From: Brugia malayi
Taxonomy: Eukaryota; Nematoda; Chromadorea; Rhabditida; Onchocercidae
Direction: 5' to 3'
Assembly: GCF_000002995.4 (NCBI RefSeq)
Contig: NW_025062478.1
Coordinates: forward strand, 2,046,001 to 2,110,000
Length of the DNA: 64,000 nt
The position numbers and the translations under genes were made by a program. A model generated the notes under the pieces. It ran no database searches. It was not told the DNA's origin and saw only the letters and a list, made by a program, of their open reading frames with translations. This document shows, piece after piece, positions 62,344-64,000 of the stretch. How positions within the stretch are numbered: the first letter of the stretch is position 1; each line of letters opens with the position of its first letter.

Positions 62344-64000
62344 TTAAATAATCATTAAAATATCGATAATTTATTTTAATCAGTAATATTTCAAATTTAT
62401 TCCGACCTATAATTTATTGTTTGTTTTTTTATTCTTTTTTGTTTTCTATTTTGTTTCTTGTTTTTTTTTTTTCTTTTTTTTCTTCAAATTGGAATTTTTA
62501 AGATAAAATAAACAATTAGTGAAATGCAAAATGAAATAAATCGTCAAGTATTTGTACAAATTTTATTAATAAACAATATTAATTAGATGTGATGAATGTA
62601 GAAAAAAAAAATTAAAAAATGAATTAATTAATAAATTTGATTAATATGCAAAATATAATTGTAATTGATCATTTGTAATTTTATAAAGTTTACCAATAAT
62701 TAGTCCAAAATTTTGTTAATTTCAATAATTTTGTGCAAAGAAAATCAAAAGTTTATATTTAACATTTATAAATGAGAAAAAAAGAGAAAAAAAAAAGATT
62801 GATTTTTCGATTATTGAATTCTGAATAAATAAATATTAATATATGAAATATATTTATATCACATTAAAATAATTTATAAAATGTTTATTCAAATTTTTAA
62901 CCAAGAAAACAATATTTTTTTTTAATTAACTGAGAAATGTTAACAATTACAATAATATGTTATCACTATTATTGCTAACATTTTTATTAAATTATTTCAT
63001 ATGATTTTATCACTTTGATTTTTATTTTATAATGTCCACTGATTAGTGATTATTTGATAAACCAATAAATCTTTGCATAAACTAAGAGAAAAGCAATCAC
63101 ATTTTGTATTAACAATTAATTCAAAGCGAATATTTTACCATTTTCTTTTTTCTCTTCAAAGAATTTAATTTTGAAAATATATGAAATTATTGAATTAAGC
63201 AATTAATAATTTTCAAGCAATTATAGCAATTTTTTTCATCAGTAATTACTTTGTTAGTAGTAATGAATTACTCTAGAATTCAATAAATATAAACTCTATT
63301 TCAATTATTTCTTTTTTCTGTTATTTAAAAAAAGTGAAATTTGCTTTTTTTTTCTCAATTTTTTGTATTAATCGTCAACTTTTCGAATTTCTTTTCCTTT
63401 TGTGCTACACTAATTTGGGAATTTTTTTTTTACCACTAAGAAAAAATTCAATTTTTAATAAAATTTTAGAAAATATATGAGTTTAGAAAAAATATATCAA
63501 ATTTTGAGCATAATAACACTGTGATTGGATGGATAAAAAAATTAGAATAAAATAATACAAGAAAAAAATTCATCAAAATTTAGTTTTTCTTTTTTTTTTT
63601 TTCTATATTTATTTGATAAAATAACGAAATGAATTTTTCAAATTACATCCAAATAGCATTTAAATATTTGTAAACACACTGAAAAAAGAAAAAAAAAATT
63701 AAATAAATTATTCTTATAACACCCATTTCGAGCAAAACAAAAACAAGACAAAGAAGTGAAAAAATATATTAAAACATGAAATTTCAACTAAAATGCTACA
63801 TCAAAAAAAAAATCGTCAAAATGAAAATTTTGAAAAATACAATAATGAATAAATTTTAATAAGAATAAACCGTCAAATTTTATTATTCAATAAATATAAA
63901 TTTACATCATTAAATTAAAAAATCAGCAATTATGTTAAAGTTTTTAGAGAAAGTCACTCATAACAAATAATTATTTGCAACCCATACAATCTCACCCAAT
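62344..64000. other. 3' spacer after the modular secreted protein
   Basis: No coding sequence recognised. Several AATAAA hexamers (first about 170 bp past the stop) could serve as polyadenylation signals. The rest is AT-rich with poly-A/T runs up to the window end. Confidence 0.6.

Overview
This is nuclear DNA of an animal, most likely a parasitic spirurid or filarial nematode. It is very AT-rich, with poly-T and poly-A runs of 15 to 31 bases, many short introns with nematode-type TTTTCAG or TTTTAG acceptors, and long gene-poor spacers. Four of the five protein genes have relatives that are typical of nematodes: a family-10 fucosyltransferase, a 3-beta-HSD-type dehydrogenase, a tau-tubulin kinase, and a nematode-type globin. 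The exact genus cannot be told from the window. All exon models below come from reading splice sites and frames by eye. Each gives one uninterrupted frame from ATG to stop with matching intron phases.

Layout. 1-5110 is non-coding spacer. 5125-8247 (+) is an alpha-1,3-fucosyltransferase with 7 exons and 375 aa. 9282-13918 (+) is a 3-beta-hydroxysteroid-dehydrogenase-like enzyme with 7 exons and 371 aa. 13919-29283 is a 15.4 kb gene desert holding microsatellites, a three-copy minisatellite, several perfect hairpins and one GC-richer islet near 16.6-16.7 kb that looks regulatory. 29284-41538 (+) is a tau-tubulin-kinase-like gene with 18 exons and 886 aa: a complete CK1-superfamily kinase domain plus a 600-residue disordered tail. 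41539-43421 separates it from a convergent gene. 43422-45918 (-) is a nematode globin with 6 exons and 284 aa. 45919-50723 is a divergent spacer. 50724-62343 (+) is a secreted modular protein with 10 exons and 524 aa: signal peptide, an unrecognised N-terminal region, a Thr-12 linker, four ephrin-receptor-like/GCC2-GCC3 cysteine modules and two EGF-like modules. 62344-64000 is 3' spacer.

The genes do not form an operon or a common pathway. Spacings are from 1 kb to over 15 kb, and products fall in Golgi glycosylation, steroid-type redox metabolism, cytoplasmic kinase signalling, haem binding and the extracellular matrix. The most notable observations concern gene architecture in the last gene: two decayed tandem copies of an exon, a symmetric Thr-rich exon that could be skipped or could end a short isoform, and a run of seven phase-1 introns bounding its modules. 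Elsewhere there is a probable GC-AG intron in the globin gene and a five-unit intronic minisatellite in the kinase gene whose units carry inverted ends. I saw no tRNA, rRNA, CRISPR array, transposon or bacterial (for example Wolbachia-derived) gene.
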